Below are positions 9,301 through 19,086 of a stretch of 64,000 nt of DNA, piece by piece. Each line of letters opens with the position of its first letter. Within the stretch, counting starts at the first letter, position 1. The DNA comes from Candidatus Kapaibacterium sp. GTDB lineage: Bacteria; Bacteroidota; Ignavibacteria; Kapaibacteriales; UBA7675. The stretch lies in contig JANQRB010000069.1 in the NCBI GenBank assembly GCA_028284775.1, positions 1-64,000 of the forward strand. Direction: 5' to 3'. The translations under genes and the position numbers were made by a program. The notes below the pieces were generated by a model. It had not been told where the DNA came from. It did not search any database and saw nothing but the letters and a program-made list of their open reading frames with translations.

Positions 9301-12300
9301 TGATGCGGACAATATTCTGGTTTACGGCTCACAGTCGGGATTCCTGAGTACACGCGGCAGTTTCAGCGGTGATCGTCTGCGCAGCTTCGACCCGACGGAG
9401 AATTTTAAACTCGGCGAGATGATCTCCGTGACGGTAACCGGCGCAACTAACCTCGGCGGCCGGCCTTTAGGCAAGGCGCTGGTCTATAATTTCCACGCCG
9501 CGGTCTCCGCCGGACAGGGCAGCTTCAGCTCGTCTACTTTTGGCGCCGGCGGCGCCTCGGCGGACATCGCGCTTGGTGATCTGGACGGCGACGGCGACCT
9601 GGATGCGATTATCACAAACTTCAATCAGCCGCAGGACATCTGGCTTAACAATGGCGACGGCAACTTTGCCCTAAGCACCTTCGGCAGCGGCAACAGCGCT
9701 GGCCTTGCCCTTGGCGACCTGGACTGTGACGGCGACCTGGATGCGATTATCACAAACTTCCACCAGCCGCAGGACATCTGGCTAAATAACGGCGACGGCA
9801 GCTTTACAAGCAGTACTTTCGGTACGGGTCTCAGCCTCGATGTTCGTCTTGGCGACCTGGACGGCGACGGCGACCTGGACGCTATAATCGTTAACAACAA
9901 TTTTTCGCGTGAAATCTGGCTTAACAATGGCGACGGCAGTTTCACCAGCAGTTCCTTTGCCAATGGCATCGGGCTGGGACTCGGCATCGGCGATCTGGAC
10001 GGCGATGGCGACCTGGACGCAATCGTCGGCAACTACGATCAGCCATTGGAAATCTGGCGTAACAATGGCGATGCAAGCTTTAGCAGCAGCGCCTTCGGTA
10101 CAGGCCGGGTTTTTGAAATTGAGCTTGGTGATCTTGACGGCGATGGTGATCTGGATGCGATTGTCGGCACCTACAGCTCGGCGGACGAAATCTGGTTTAA
10201 CAATGGCGATGGCAGTTTTGCTTCTGTCAGCTTTGGTACGGACAGCACGCGTGGCGTTGAGCTTGGTGATCTGGACGGCGACGGCGATCTGGACGCGATT
10301 GTTGCCAAAAGCGCGATGCAGCCCCAGGAGATCTGGCGTAACAATGGCGACGGCAGCTTCAGCAGCACGAGCTTCGGCTCTGGCACCAGCCTGGGTGTGG
10401 CAATCGGTGACATCGATCTGGACGGCGATCTGGACGCGATCGTTGTTAACAACCTTTACGAAGCGCAGGAAGTCTGGCGCAATCTGCAGGCGCCGCGTAT
10501 CAGGGACATAACGCCGAATTGCGTTGTGGCGGGCAGCGCCGCCCTTCCTCTGGCGATCACCGGTCAAGACCTCATCGTAACGCGAGCTCAGATTTCCGTG
10601 GTGAATGGAGCGGGTGTGACGACCGGTACCCGGGATCTGGTAATCGGCAGCGTTGCCCTTGATGCCATGAATGCCACGATTCCCGCGGGACTTACGGCCA
10701 CTGCCGCTACTCTGACGTTGACGCTGCATAGCTCCGCCGGTAGTACGACGACAAGCTTGAACGTCGAGGCGCCGGTGGCGATTACCGGGGCCAGCTGCGG
10801 CTGTCCTGCTGCGCATATCAGCTATCGTGCCATGCCCCCGGCAAGTACGGCAAGCCATAGCTGGTCGGTGGTCGGCGGCAGTATCGTCGGCGGTCAGGGA
10901 AGCGATCAGGTTGACATCGTCTGGGATCAGGGCGCGGCGGTATCTGTCGCACTAACCCGCAGCTATGCGCCGGGCTGTACCAGCGCCGCTTTGCTTGCCG
11001 TCAGTCCCAAAACCCTGATTCCGGCTCTGGATCATGCCGAAACAACAAGCGGCAACGCCGTCACACTGGCGCTGCTAAGCAACGACATCGGCTCCGGTCT
11101 GACCGTCAGCGCCCTCGAAGACCCCTTCGGCGGCAGCGCCTCCGTGACAAATGGCGTGCTGATATACATACCCGATAGCGGCTTCAGCGGGCTCGATCAG
11201 TTCAGCTATTCGGTCCGCGACCTCAACGGCTGCCAGGTCACAGGTTCGGTTCTCATTGCCATTGCGGCGGGAGCAGCGGAACCCGCCGACATCGAATTTC
11301 TGGAGCGCGCCAAAAATCGCCGCGGCGCGGTCCGTGGTCTTCGGCAAGCCGTATCGGTCGAGATCAGCCCTGATGGACGCTACCTATACGCCGCCGGCCG
11401 GGGAGATCATTCGATTGCGGTATTCAGCCGCAGCGTCAGCGCGGGCACAATCAGCTATGTTGGCCGTGTACGCAACAATTCCGGCGGCGTCACGGGAATG
11501 AAATATGTCTACGATCTGGCGCTCAGCCCTAAGGGCGATCATCTTTATGCGGCGGGCTATGGCTCGAACTCGATTGTTGTCTTTCGTCGTAATACCGTCG
11601 ACGGCACTCTGCACTTTTTGGAGCGCAAACGCCAGGGCGACAGCGAGGGCGGCAAGAAAATCAATGGTCTGCAAAGGCCGCGCGCCCTGGTGGTCAGTCC
11701 CGACGGACGGCAGCTATGCGTGGCATCATACAGCGGTCATGCGCTCAGCGTCTTTCAGCGCAATACGATTACCGGACTTCTGACCTGGCGGGAGCGGCAG
11801 CGCGACGGCAGCGCCGGCGTCGACGGCCTGCGCAGCGTCCTTGCCGCCGCCTATAGCCCTGACGGACGGCTGGTCTATGCCGCCGGCTTCGCTGACAATG
11901 CGATCGCCGTTTTTGAGCGGAACATTACGACCGGCAGTTTGAGCTTCGTGGAGCGTCTCAAAGATGGCGAAGGCGGCACCGACGGTCTGGCGGGCGCCTC
12001 GGACGTCACCGTCAGTCCCGATGGACGCCATGTATACGCCACGGGCAAAAAAGATGACGCGCTGGTCGTTTTCCTTCGCAATACGGGCACGGGCGAACTG
12101 AGCTTTGTGGAACGCCAGCAAGACGGTGTCGGACCGGTCGACGGTCTCAACGGTGCCTGCGGCGTAGCTGTCAGTCCGGATGGCAGCCACGTCTGGGCAA
12201 TCGGCAGCAGCGACGATGCGCTGGCCCTGTTTGAGCGCAGCGCTTTGAACGGCCGGCTGAATTTTGTGGATCTGGACCAGGATGGCGTGGACGGTATCGA

Positions 12301-13027
12301 CGGACTGGACCAGGTGCAGGCGCTTGTAGTCAGCCCGGCCAGCAACAGCGTCTACTGTGCTTCGTTACGCGACAATGCCATCAGCGTCTTTAGCCGCAAC
12401 CGCAGACCCGTCGCAAACCACCATCTCGCCAATGTATCGATTAACAGCAGCAAAGAGATTGCCGTACTCACGAATGACAGCGACCCCGATAATCACGCGC
12501 TGACGGTTAGCGCAAAAACCGACGGCGCTCTTGGTACGGTGACGATCAGCGGCGGCGGAGCGAGCGTGATCTATAGTGCCGGCGCGCTGCCCGGCGCGGA
12601 CAGCTTCAGCTATACAATCGACGACGGCCACGGGGCCAGCTCGACGGCAAGCGTTAGCGTCAACGTTGTTCTTCCCAAACGGGGGGCGGACGATATGGCC
12701 GATGAGCGTGGCGATGGTCGAGGGGCAGACTGCACCATTTGTATGCTGAATGTCAGTCCTAATCCGCTTGTCCAAACAGCGCAGATCAGCTTTGAATTAT
12801 TCCGACCGGCCCATGTTCAGATATATGTTAGCGATCTGGAGGGTCGAGTTGTCGCCAGGCTTCTGGACGGCCGGCGGCCGGTGGGTAGGCATGAGACAGT
12901 CTGGCGAGCGAAGAACGGACGGGGAGCAGCGGCGGCACCGGGAACTTATCTGATTGTGATCGAAGAACGCGGGACGGACGGCAGCCACGAGCGGCTGACG
13001 CTGCCTGTGCAGGTGCGCGACGAATAA
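6353..13027 (+). CDS. Giant secreted multi-propeller protein (3 x VCBS/FG-GAP propeller, 1 lactonase-like propeller, sorting domain)
   Basis: The 2,224-residue product starts with a long, strongly basic N-terminal stretch, then a signal sequence near residues 58-78 ending A-G-Q-A-Q. Domains in order: three units, each an SbsA-like Ig domain (about residues 80-180, 513-619 and 946-1052) followed by exactly seven VCBS/FG-GAP repeats with the calcium-loop motif D-L-D-G-D-G-D-L-D; an IPT-like domain (1380-1476); a PKD-like segment; a cadherin-like domain (to about 1639); seven S-P-D-G-R repeats of the lactonase-like beta-propeller type (1643-2016); another cadherin-like domain; and a C-terminal V-S-P-N-P sorting-type module. 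Seven repeats per block fits seven-bladed propellers. Likely a calcium-dependent surface protein. Ligand and enzymatic activity are unknown. Confidence 0.9.
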   Translation: MHAVNTESKFYGLLRRVRKYARRLARAQAKCLSPHRRLFLARRLHRLCSRLSIYTSKLSAGLLSGALTFWLSAAAGQAQTPVITGLAPASNANAVARSSDIAISFSTTMNVATLTAATIRIYGSQSGFLSTRGSFSGNQTRNFNPALDFKPGEEIMITVTGAGSLSGDLLARPLVYAFRAAPRGSFGVFESSAFGGGSSTDVAVGDLDGDGILDAVVANFGQAQEIWLGNGDGSFSTAAFGAGNSSSVELGDLDGDGDLDALIVNNNQAQEIWLNNGDASFTSSTFGSGQSNNAALGDLDGDGDLDAILVNNSGSQEIWLNNGDASFATINFDIGSNRDVAIGDIDGDGDLDAILADASAGFRNRVWFNNGDASFSSTTMGPLSASRGIALGDLDGDGDLDALVSNDSGAPGDIWLNNGDGSFNFSTFGAGSSRGLALGDLDGDGDLDAVIANTSAAAQEIWHNNGDGTFTSDSFGAGTSQALTLGDLDGDGDLDAIIANTAGEAQSIWLKAPVPRVTALVPATNALAAPRSSDINISFSTTMNLATLTAGNIRIHGSQSGFLGGRGSFSGNQTRSFDPDVKLRPGELISVTVTGAASQGNGRRLDAPLVYSFMAATAPGPAEFGSLSFGNNNSTDIAIGDLNGDGRLDALVANFGQAQEIWLGNGDGSFSSSSFGAGNSSGVALGDLDGDGDLDAIIVNNNQPQEIWLNNGNGSFVSSTFGSGAGNNLDLGDLDGDGDLDAIIVNNSGSQEIWLNNGDGSFATSNFDVGSNKDVAIGDIDGDGDLDAILADASNSFRNRVWFNNGDATFSSTTMGPLSASRGIVLGDLDGDGDLDAVVSNDSGAPGDIWLNNGDGSFSFDTFGAGSSRELALGDLDGDGDLDALIANTADEPQDIWLNNGDGTFSSRDHGAGLSQSIALGDLDGDGDLDAIVANTSLRAQSIMINTLAPRITSLTPATNALAAARDADIDISFSTTMIQSTLDADNILVYGSQSGFLSTRGSFSGDRLRSFDPTENFKLGEMISVTVTGATNLGGRPLGKALVYNFHAAVSAGQGSFSSSTFGAGGASADIALGDLDGDGDLDAIITNFNQPQDIWLNNGDGNFALSTFGSGNSAGLALGDLDCDGDLDAIITNFHQPQDIWLNNGDGSFTSSTFGTGLSLDVRLGDLDGDGDLDAIIVNNNFSREIWLNNGDGSFTSSSFANGIGLGLGIGDLDGDGDLDAIVGNYDQPLEIWRNNGDASFSSSAFGTGRVFEIELGDLDGDGDLDAIVGTYSSADEIWFNNGDGSFASVSFGTDSTRGVELGDLDGDGDLDAIVAKSAMQPQEIWRNNGDGSFSSTSFGSGTSLGVAIGDIDLDGDLDAIVVNNLYEAQEVWRNLQAPRIRDITPNCVVAGSAALPLAITGQDLIVTRAQISVVNGAGVTTGTRDLVIGSVALDAMNATIPAGLTATAATLTLTLHSSAGSTTTSLNVEAPVAITGASCGCPAAHISYRAMPPASTASHSWSVVGGSIVGGQGSDQVDIVWDQGAAVSVALTRSYAPGCTSAALLAVSPKTLIPALDHAETTSGNAVTLALLSNDIGSGLTVSALEDPFGGSASVTNGVLIYIPDSGFSGLDQFSYSVRDLNGCQVTGSVLIAIAAGAAEPADIEFLERAKNRRGAVRGLRQAVSVEISPDGRYLYAAGRGDHSIAVFSRSVSAGTISYVGRVRNNSGGVTGMKYVYDLALSPKGDHLYAAGYGSNSIVVFRRNTVDGTLHFLERKRQGDSEGGKKINGLQRPRALVVSPDGRQLCVASYSGHALSVFQRNTITGLLTWRERQRDGSAGVDGLRSVLAAAYSPDGRLVYAAGFADNAIAVFERNITTGSLSFVERLKDGEGGTDGLAGASDVTVSPDGRHVYATGKKDDALVVFLRNTGTGELSFVERQQDGVGPVDGLNGACGVAVSPDGSHVWAIGSSDDALALFERSALNGRLNFVDLDQDGVDGIDGLDQVQALVVSPASNSVYCASLRDNAISVFSRNRRPVANHHLANVSINSSKEIAVLTNDSDPDNHALTVSAKTDGALGTVTISGGGASVIYSAGALPGADSFSYTIDDGHGASSTASVSVNVVLPKRGADDMADERGDGRGADCTICMLNVSPNPLVQTAQISFELFRPAHVQIYVSDLEGRVVARLLDGRRPVGRHETVWRAKNGRGAAAAPGTYLIVIEERGTDGSHERLTLPVQVRDE
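6593..10490 (+). repeat. Three tandem Ig-plus-seven-blade blocks inside the propeller gene
   Basis: Block 1 (6593-7880), block 2 (7890-9185) and block 3 (9190-10490) each encode one Ig-like domain and seven repeats of about 46-50 codons. Blocks 1 and 2 match blade for blade, including a distinctive R-N-R-V-W-F-N-N-G-D blade and a G-P-L-S-A-S-R-G blade, which indicates whole-block duplication. Block 3 shares the Ig domain but has different blades. Two calcium loops deviate: D-L-D-C-D-G-D-L-D in blade 2 and D-I-D-L-D-G-D-L-D in blade 7 of block 3. Confidence 0.85.
11284..12400 (+). repeat. Seven lactonase-like beta-propeller repeats
   Basis: Seven repeats of about 53 codons carry S-P-D-G-R-x-x-Y-A-A-G and a following A-I-x-V-F-x-R-N strand. 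The spacing and wording match YncE/lactonase-type propellers. The last repeat is degenerate (S-P-A-S-N-S-V-Y-C-A-S). Confidence 0.8.
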
Positions 13028-13056
13028 TTCGCATACCCAAAGCGAGGAAAAGTACT

Positions 13057-13086
13057 CGGCGGGTGGTACCGTTCGCCGGGTTCTTT
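13057..13086 (+). terminator. Possible weak terminator after the propeller gene
   Basis: CGGCG at 13057-13061 pairs with CGCCG at 13074-13078, followed by GGTTCTTTTC. The loop contains the palindrome GGTACC. The stem is short, so this is tentative. Confidence 0.35.
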
Positions 13087-13853
13087 TCAGTCATCCGGGC
13101 TTTGGTTCGACGGCCCGGGTTGCGAACTTACATCCGGCAATAGTTCGAGAAGGGGTACTCATCCTTCATTGCGGCTGCGCTACGGTGCTGGGCGCGTTAT
13201 TCAGGGCAGATTAACGCCCGCAGCACCGAGCCGGCCGAATATTGTTTACCTACAGTGATTGCTGCGGGGCGAAGTTTAGGCAGTTTCCGACAACTGGTCT
13301 GCTGGCGTCGTCCGCCCCATTTCATCCGGCCTTAACAGGACGACCGACTTCGACGTAAATGTCGTGCAGTTCAATAATGTATGATCGACGCGGCGCTTGT
13401 GGATTACTCGTCCACGTTGTCTACTTGATCAGCAGGGCGCAAGCGGCTGTTGCCGGAGTACACCCATTGGCAATTCGAAAGCCGAATTTTTGTTGATGAC
13501 GATTCTTCTTTAATCACGGCGTCGGACTCATCACCGGCAGGCGCTGTGGCTTGCTACCGGCACCCTATTTAACTTTCACGATTCCGATAAGCGCGTTTCA
13601 CGAGCTAAGATTCTCGAGCAGAGCTGCAGGCTGCGGCGAATGACATAAATCTTTTCAGCCTTCAGGGAAGTCTGAGAATGCAGCAGCGTGGGTTCTTGTC
13701 AAAGTTAAGCGTCCAAACTAAACTGCCGCTGTAACAAAATGTGCAGGCAGCGAATTTCTTCACGGGCACAGTCGGCGGAAGGGGTGAATGCCGGGCTCCT
13801 GCCGGGGCTGCTGCGGATCGGACCGTTACAATACAAATTCGGATGGGGCCATC
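13087..13853. other. Intergenic stretch, no gene seen
   Basis: No open frame of recognisable type and no long repeat. It presumably holds the promoter of the di-heme peroxidase gene. The base composition is less GC-rich than the flanking genes. Confidence 0.45.
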
Positions 13854-15233
13854 ATGTTTCGCTTTGCTTCAAGTATCATTCTTAGCTGTCTTGGCATTGC
13901 GGGCGCCATTGTCAGCGCTCCCGCGCAGGTGCCCGAGTTGCCGGAGACACTATACAACTACGCCAGTCAAGATCTTCCGCGGTATTTTATGAATGCCCCC
14001 GACAATGTGCCTGTTAATAATCCCGTAACAGATGCCGGCGCGACGCTGGGTCGGGTGCTGTTTTACGACAAGAAATTGTCGGCCAACAGGAGCATCGCCT
14101 GTGCTTCCTGCCACACCCAGGACCAGGGTTTTTCCGATAGCAGGCAATTCAGCGAGGGTTTCGAAGGCGGATTGACGCGCCGGAATTCCATGGGGCTTGC
14201 TAATCTACGCTATGATCGCGGCGCTTTTTTCTGGGACGAACGCGCCGCCACGATCGAAGAACAGGTGTTAATGCCTATACAGGATGCTGTGGAGATGGGA
14301 ATGGATCTGGATGACTTGAGCGCCCGGCTGCGGGAACAGGAGTATTATCCGCCGCTGTTTGCTCGCGCGTTCGGCAATGAAAGGATCGACAGCGAGCGGA
14401 TTGCCGATGCGCTGGCACAATTTCTGCGATCGATGGTTTCCTATCGTTCCCGCTACGATGAAGGCATGACACAGGCCGGTCCGCCGACGAACGAATTTCC
14501 CAACTTCAGCGCCGAGGAGAACCGTGGCAAAGCCATCTTTATGGAGCGATGCAATAGCTGCCACGGAGGTCCGCTCAGCGCTAGCCCCGGCGCTCGCACA
14601 AATGGTCTTGGCGACTACGCCGGAGATAATGGCAAAGGGGAGGTAACGGGTGTGCCGCGCGATTTCAATCAGTTCAAATCGCCCTCTCTGCGCAATATCG
14701 AGTTAACCGCCCCTTACATGCACGACGGTCGCTTCGCGAGCCTCACCGAAGTTATTGAGCATTACAGTACGGGCGTGCAACTGCCGCGCGCCCTGCCGGG
14801 ACTGCCTTCGGGAGGCTTCCGTTTTGCCGACGATGAAAAAGAGTCATTGCTTGCTTTTCTTCTGACTTTGACGGATGATAGCTTTATCGCCGATGAGAGA
14901 TTTTCCGATCCTTTTCCAGCCACTGCAACTTCACTGTCCGAACTGCCTGCACGGCTGTCGTTTGGTCTGGATCATCCCTTTCCAAATCCCGCGCAGGCAA
15001 GCAGCAACTTCCGTTTTCGTCTCGATGCGCCCTCCGACATCAGTCTGAGCGTATTCGATGCGCAAGGTAAACTCATCCGCAGCCTCTATCACGGCGCGGC
15101 TGCCGCCGGCGAGCACACGATTGTCTGGAATGGCGCTACGGATGCAGGCCGGATTGTAGGGCCGGGAATTTTTCACATCGAACTCGCGGCAGAGGGGCGG
15201 AGGCAGAATACGACCTTGGTCTGGCTGCCTTGA
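13854..15233 (+). CDS. Secreted di-heme cytochrome c peroxidase / MauG family protein with C-terminal sorting domain
   Basis: The start at 13854 (ATG) gives a clean signal peptide, M-F-R-F-A-S-S-I-I-L then A-P-A before Q-V-P. Upstream in-frame codons (from 13788) look non-coding. The product is 459 residues. Two c-type heme motifs are visible: C-A-S-C-H at residues 83-87 and C-N-S-C-H at 233-237. Other family signatures are F-W-D-E-R-A, E-E-Q-V-L-M-P-I-Q and P-Y-M-H-D-G-R-F. Family knowledge: bacterial di-heme peroxidases reduce hydrogen peroxide, while MauG-type members oxidise protein or small-molecule substrates. The last 90 residues form a P-F-P-N-P-starting sorting-type module, absent from classical periplasmic members, which suggests export to the cell surface rather than periplasmic residence. 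The substrate is unknown. Confidence 0.9.
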   Translation: MFRFASSIILSCLGIAGAIVSAPAQVPELPETLYNYASQDLPRYFMNAPDNVPVNNPVTDAGATLGRVLFYDKKLSANRSIACASCHTQDQGFSDSRQFSEGFEGGLTRRNSMGLANLRYDRGAFFWDERAATIEEQVLMPIQDAVEMGMDLDDLSARLREQEYYPPLFARAFGNERIDSERIADALAQFLRSMVSYRSRYDEGMTQAGPPTNEFPNFSAEENRGKAIFMERCNSCHGGPLSASPGARTNGLGDYAGDNGKGEVTGVPRDFNQFKSPSLRNIELTAPYMHDGRFASLTEVIEHYSTGVQLPRALPGLPSGGFRFADDEKESLLAFLLTLTDDSFIADERFSDPFPATATSLSELPARLSFGLDHPFPNPAQASSNFRFRLDAPSDISLSVFDAQGKLIRSLYHGAAAAGEHTIVWNGATDAGRIVGPGIFHIELAAEGRRQNTTLVWLP

Positions 15234-15300
15234 AAGGCCGTTCTTTAGTGTTGTAGCCACGGCTGCTTAAGAAATTGTGCTAAGGTATGTTTAATCGCCG

Positions 15301-15350
15301 GGCGCTGTAATCAGGTCGAAGCAAAAGCCTGATTGCAGCGCCTGTTTTTG
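15301..15350 (+). terminator. Rho-independent terminator of the di-heme peroxidase gene
   Basis: A 15-base stem (GGCGCTGTAATCAGG with CCTGATTGCAGCGCC, one G-T pair) with a 12-base loop is followed by TGTTTTTG. It lies 67 bases after the stop codon. This is the strongest terminator in the window. Confidence 0.85.
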
Positions 15351-18201
15351 TTCTGTCTTTATTGCGTTTCCACCGTCAAGCTGTCCAGAGCACTGCCGGA
15401 GAGTCAAAAGATTGCAAGATATATCAAATCATTCTCTTCCTGCCTGACACCGTCAGTTATTGGCAGGTACTGATGTATCATTGAAACAAAGACAATTCCG
15501 ATTGAAGTTTTCGGGCGGGCTGCCGGACGATCTGCAATTTGAAATTATTGAGTCGTCGCAGGAATAAGGTGTAGCGAGGGATGGGACTCAAGCTGCTTTG
15601 TTGGTACGAATTGTAAACCATGCGTTTATAGATCACTTTGTTCAAGGAGAAGTGAATCGCGATTGCACCAATCGGCATTTTTGAGTCTGGTAGCGGAAGC
15701 AATGGCGGAACCAGGTAGCTCGGGACGGGGCTGTACTCGTCGAAATCGGCTCCGGATGTTAAAAGATGCCGATTGAATTCGCTGGGAAGAAAAGTCGGCC
15801 GTCGACGCGTCGGTTGGAGCGTTGCCTGACCTTAAACAAGAGGTAGTCCGGGATATCCTGATTGAACTCGAATTAGAATGGCCACTTCCGGTGATTAACT
15901 CAGCCTGTCCATAAAACCATAGGACGGCCGCGACTGGTCTCGCGGATGTTTGCCGACGAAGAGAAGACTCGCCGATTGACGACACTTCCTGCTGCTCCCG
16001 GCCGCGATGACTGTGGTCTGTTGACGGCGTCGGCAATGCTGCCTTATCGAGTCGCCGAGATCAGCAAACCCGCGCACTGATGGAATAGATGACTCCGGAA
16101 GGCGGCTTCGAACTCGCGATACCGCTACAATGACTTAAGGATCGAATGGTAAATGCTATCGCAGCGATCGCCCGTGATCGTGCTAAAGAGAACCAAGACG
16201 CTCAGGCATTGCTAAACAACACGGAGGCGCGGATTGCCGGAGGGCGGATCTCATTCGCATCGGCCTGGACAGCAGTGGGTGCGCTGGACCCGCCGCAGGA
16301 TGTTGACCATCTGCACGTCCTGCCTACAAGCAAAAGCAGCTTCAATATCGTTTGCAAACGCGCTCCGGATCGCTGCAACGGCTTTACTATGTAATCAGTA
16401 CACTATGAAATCGGATGCAGTGTTTCGAGATTAACAATCCAGCCTGGCTGTCCCATTTTAGTCTCTGCTCATTAAACAGTTTGTTGCAACGTCCCTTTCC
16501 ATCAGCGTGATGCACTTGTCACTGACTGTCTGCTTTCTGAATCTTCGCGTCCGTTCTTTATCAATAACACAGCTTTGCCGGACCTCCCTCGAGACTGAGC
16601 CGCCCCAGATCTATTTGTGGAGTGGTCTTAGAATTGCGTTGCTATGCTCCGGCAACACTGCTTTATATGATCGAGGCGCCGGAAAGCGAGGGGTAAACCC
16701 GGCAGTTTAATGCGATTTGCAATGAGCCTCCTGAAAATTGGATTAGTTGTCTGATCGGGAGAGTGGTGGCAATTGAAACTTCGAGGTTCCCCGGAAGAAT
16801 GGTTTTGGCGCATTCGACCACTGCCCTTGCTATTTGTCGTCGAATTTTCCGGAGCATTCTGTGTCTGTAAGCGCACTAACTCGCGGCTGCCGATGAATGC
16901 CCTCTGTCTTTTTTTCCGAAGGTAGCGGCGATCCACCGATAATTCACTCTGCGGCGGTCATCACTCATGCCGGAATCTTGTTAAAGAGATAGGTGCAGCG
17001 GACGACCGCTTTTATCGATGAACCGCTGCTTTGATTTTTTCGAAAGGGTTTAACTGAGTTAACAGCTGGCTTGGGAGTTGCGGGGAGGTTGGTGGAAGGG
17101 TTGAGAATGAAAGTAGTTGTTGTGATAACGGCTGACGGCGCAAAATCGCCCGAAGGCCCCCTCCCCCGCTCTCCACCGCCAACTTCGGGCTTTGAGCCAT
17201 AAGCACACGCCACCATCACCAAATTCTCATCAATTCGGTATCATCCCGTATCCTGTCAGATGTCGAGTCCATTTGAGCACGCTTAATGGCGCTGCAACAA
17301 TACGAAGTCACCGGTCCCAAAACAAGATGACTGACCCCGGTTCGCCGATAATAATTTCTCAGCGTGCTGTTCCTTGCATTGAACGGTCTGGATAAAGCCA
17401 TTAGCGGCATAAGAGTGTCGCGTGCCGATGAAGAAGAAAACGCCTCTTGCTGGTGGCTTCTGTGTCTGTTGTTTCCTCTACCGCATGAGAGTCCAGCGCG
17501 CCGGCGAAGTAGCATAGGCCTCGCCTGGCTGCTGCAGTTTCTTTTGTGTTTTCTTCGGCGAGCAACGTACGAAGAGCTCCGCGTTTTGCCAATCATGAGT
17601 TCGGGCGCATCGATCTGCCACCTGGCAGACTCCGAATGCCGCAATACGATGTACTGCGCCAGTCATGGCGAGCTGTTGACCCGCATCCATCGCGAAGTTC
17701 GCAGACGGATACATTTTGCATACACTATTGAGAGTGCTTGTTGAATTGCTGAGCGAAGAGCTTGCGTATCCATGGATCAGAAACACAGGTGGCTACCGAA
17801 CATTTTCGGCAAGAGCCCGAAAACTCTTTGCAAAAGCTCAGACGGCCGATGTGCCTCAGGGCAGCCGCACGACAACAAAAAATCCCTCGCCCCGTTAACA
17901 ATTTGTATTGATAGTCGAGCTATTCCTGTTAATGCTGCAGTCTTTATATGTGACGTTAGGCGTTTAATAGTTTTGTCAGCGAGCGACCAGAACCGAGAGA
18001 TCCCCATGGCATCCTTCATGTTGCGCTTTAACATCAGAGTTATCCAGTCGCCGGGAGCGCCCATATCTGCGACCGCGGCTAGAGGCTGCTATTCGCTTTG
18101 GCGAGCGAATCGATCCGCATTCAGGCTGGCAGATATGATGAATGTGCGGTATTTTCGACGCGATCTTCGCGTAGCTCTTTAAATCGTCAAAGGACAGTGA
18201 A
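15351..18201. other. 2.85-kb stretch without a convincing gene
   Basis: Open frames on both strands are short (about 60-140 codons), mutually overlapping, and have irregular composition with many Cys, Ser and Arg. None resembles a known family. The stretch is less GC-rich than its neighbours and lacks long repeats or obvious transposase remnants. It could be fully decayed coding DNA, a long regulatory region or a site of untranslated RNA. The sequence alone does not distinguish these. Confidence 0.6.
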
Positions 18202-18660
18202 ATGGATATCGATCAGTACATTAAGGCCAGCTTAGAGGGACTTCGCATGCAGATGGCTGCGCATGAAGCTACATGGGGGATCGGCTCCGCCCGCAGCTGG
18301 GATGTCAATCAAAATGATGAAAGTATCATCTGGAAATTCAGCGATGGACGCGTAGTGAAGGCTCCCGTGCAAATCGTCGGAACTCTAAATCCGGATGACG
18401 GAAGCTTTCTGTGGGCCTGGGATAATCCCAGTGTTCAAATGTCGCTAAGTGGCGCGGCGCAATTAGTCAAAGACTTCGGCCTGAAGCATGGCCTTGCTGA
18501 ATTTGCGACGGCAAAAGTAACTGCCGGAGAAAAACGGGCCTGGGAATTTACCGCCCTTGCCTGCCGTCTCGCATCGGCAAATGGCGCGTACCGGGGCTTA
18601 AGCGGCGGTCCTGCTGTATTTATGACATTCGGCGAGCTGAATATCAGCAAGCGTGATTGA
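18202..18660 (+). CDS. DUF6882-like cytoplasmic protein
   Basis: The ATG is preceded by AAAGGACAGTGAA, a usable ribosome site. The 152-residue product is soluble with no signal peptide. The central segment, with Q-I-V-G-T-L-N-P-D-D-G-S-F-L-W-A-W-D-N-P-S, matches the pattern I know for DUF6882 proteins (Q-I-x-G-S-x-x-x-x-x-x-T-W-x-W-A-W-x-N). The later W-E-F-T-A-L-A-C-R-L also fits. No catalytic role is known for this family. The gene stands alone between gene-poor stretches. Confidence 0.65.
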   Translation: MDIDQYIKASLEGLRMQMAAHEATWGIGSARSWDVNQNDESIIWKFSDGRVVKAPVQIVGTLNPDDGSFLWAWDNPSVQMSLSGAAQLVKDFGLKHGLAEFATAKVTAGEKRAWEFTALACRLASANGAYRGLSGGPAVFMTFGELNISKRD

Positions 18661-19086
18661 CCGAATTGATCAGCTTACAGCTCAGCGGCTCCTCCGATCT
18701 GGCAGATCCGCTTGTGCTTATTGGCTTGGAAAGCGCTGTGGTTCTGTGCCGGGTCATGTATGTTTAGCAACATAAGGGTGTGATCCAATCCGACAGAGGG
18801 GCTGAGCTCAGATTACTTTGAGTACAAAGAACTTCACCCTGACCGACACACAGTGCCGACAAGCCTCATTGTTTTGGAGAAGGACACTGCTCCCCGGCAC
18901 GCTCCTGCGCTTTATGTTCCCTGAATCAGGCTCCGAGAAATTCTCGTTGCAATTCCTTTCAATCAGGAAATCATATTGTGCCTTCAACCTTCAACGCGGC
19001 TTCGTGTACAGAATAGCCGTGAAGCATAAAGAACAGGATAGATTCGATGTGACTTAATATGGCATACTATCAACGAGCGCAGACAG
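18661..19086. other. Intergenic stretch, no convincing gene
   Basis: A 79-codon open frame at 18818-19057 lacks a recognisable family or ribosome site. I regard it as chance. Confidence 0.45.

Noticed and set aside
7015..10452. Long minus-strand open frames rich in S-R-S-P-S-P, resembling SR-type proteins
   Set aside because: They are the antisense reading of the repeated calcium-loop codons of the propeller gene and recur once per blade.
9782..10858. A 358-codon minus-strand open frame
   Set aside because: Repeat-derived shadow of the third propeller block and the IPT-like domain.
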